From Thermoplasmatota archaeon (lineage in GTDB: Archaea; Thermoplasmatota; Penumbrarchaeia; Penumbrarchaeales; Penumbrarchaeaceae): 6,106 bases of DNA. The stretch lies in assembly GCA_016929175.1 (NCBI GenBank), contig JAFGJI010000071.1, positions 1 to 6,106 of the forward strand, in the 5' to 3' direction. The stretch's first letter is position 1; the number at the start of each line of letters is the position of its first letter. The notes under the pieces were generated by a model. It was given only the letters and a program-made list of their open reading frames with translations. It was not told the DNA's origin and ran no database searches. Both the position numbers and the translations under genes were made by a program. Shown here piece by piece: positions 5,614 to 6,106 of the stretch.

Positions 5614-6106
5614 ATCTTCCCTCTCATACGATCCCTGCCCTTTTTAACGATCACATGAACTATCGCGACGATCAGTGCGAGAGACGGTATTAGCAACTGC
5701 CATAGATCGTGGTCATTCTCTTGCTCATTTACCTTCTCAACAGATATCTTTGTTGTGGTCATGTTCGAAGCTCCCTTCTGATCCCGGACTACAAGCCCTA
5801 TTTCATGTTGGCTGGCATCCAGGGAGACCTCTACAGTGTCCCCGACCCCTGTCATCTTCCCATCTATGAACCATATGAAGATCAGGCTGTCCCCGTAGGG
5901 GACATCCACATCCGTTGCGATCCCTTTGAAGATATGTTCGGACCCCTCTGTCAGATCGGTTGTGACGATTATCTCGACATCGCAGGGTGCATCATTGACC
6001 GGGATGACCTTGATCGAAAGACAGGTCTGAGCCTGATACTCACCGTCCGAGACCTCTATGGTGAGGAGCTCCTCACCGCTCCAATCAGGGACCGGGGTCA
6101 GTCTCA
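5610..6106 (-). CDS. Surface protein C-terminus: cadherin-like and Ig-like repeats plus membrane anchor (partial)
   Basis: The frame is open to the right edge, so the N-terminus lies outside the window; 164 residues are visible. Residues 1-40 end a beta-sandwich repeat (PDWSGEELLTIEVSDG at 6-21, then VIPVNDAP at 33-40), the pattern of cadherin-like/VCBS-type tandem repeats. Residues 41-125 form a second Ig- or PKD-like domain. Its DVDVPYGD (65-72) resembles the calcium-binding DxDxxxGD of such repeats, and VVRDQKGASN (105-114) is PKD-like. A polar linker (126-133) leads to a hydrophobic span (134-153) and a short basic tail ending GRDRMRGKI. This is the layout of an exported protein anchored by its C-terminus with the repeats outside the cell. 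A GTG at 5909 could open a 99-residue frame, but the coding signal continues unbroken upstream, so that is not the start. The ligand and full length are unknown. The gene converges on the transketolase operon. Confidence 0.82.
   Translation of the reverse strand, partial: RLTPVPDWSGEELLTIEVSDGEYQAQTCLSIKVIPVNDAPCDVEIIVTTDLTEGSEHIFKGIATDVDVPYGDSLIFIWFIDGKMTGVGDTVEVSLDASQHEIGLVVRDQKGASNMTTTKISVEKVNEQENDHDLWQLLIPSLALIVAIVHVIVKKGRDRMRGKI

Noticed and set aside
5638..5645. CCCTTTTT run as a terminator for the operon
   Set aside because: It lies inside the coding end of the surface protein (basic Lys-Lys-Gly tail region), is short and has no stem ahead of it.

Overview
The window looks archaeal and is most likely euryarchaeal. 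A Thermoplasmata-like lineage is my best guess, but nothing here proves it. Four things support an archaeal source: a class I (archaeal-type) CCA-adding enzyme; a transketolase split into separate N- and C-terminal subunit genes; TATA-like boxes about 27 nt upstream of genes that lack a Shine-Dalgarno sequence; and strong GGAGGTGA-type Shine-Dalgarno sites only inside the operon. Gene density is high. Base composition is moderately GC-rich in coding DNA and AT-rich in the short promoter gaps.

Layout, left to right. Positions 1-95 are an AT-rich intergenic/promoter stretch with an 8-bp inverted repeat. It precedes a small gene (96-287, +) for an unrecognised 63-residue membrane protein. This gene converges, with only 4 nt between, on a minus-strand gene (292-939) for a glyoxalase II-like metallo-beta-lactamase-fold hydrolase. 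The hydrolase gene is divergent from the CCA-adding enzyme gene (997-2514, +). The gap between them carries two opposed TATA-like boxes placed so that transcripts would be leaderless or nearly so. After a further short promoter gap comes a tight plus-strand operon: transketolase N subunit (2579-3466), transketolase C subunit (3466-4410), a small class I transaldolase (4415-5062) and a HycI-like [NiFe]-hydrogenase maturation protease (5059-5586). At the right edge, converging with the operon, is the C-terminal end of a large surface protein on the minus strand (5610 to beyond 6106). It has cadherin-like/Ig-like repeats and a C-terminal membrane anchor.

How they fit together. The two transketolase subunits and the transaldolase form the carbon-rearranging core of the non-oxidative pentose phosphate pathway, linking fructose-6-phosphate and glyceraldehyde-3-phosphate to pentoses and erythrose-4-phosphate. 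Two active-site residues in the aldolase-family member (Glu57, Phe129) favour true transaldolase over fructose-6-phosphate aldolase. The hydrogenase protease is physically coupled to this sugar operon by a 4-nt overlap, and that context is not obvious from function. The CCA enzyme matures tRNA 3' ends. The MBL hydrolase, the small membrane protein and the surface protein have no visible functional link to their neighbours.

Most of the window is well-recognised housekeeping and metabolic content. I see no CRISPR array, mobile element, tRNA or rRNA, and no convincing undescribed multi-gene system. The points most worth a second look are the overlapping divergent promoters, the palindrome at 27-51, the operon partnership with the hydrogenase protease, the enlarged CCA enzyme and the unknown small membrane protein.
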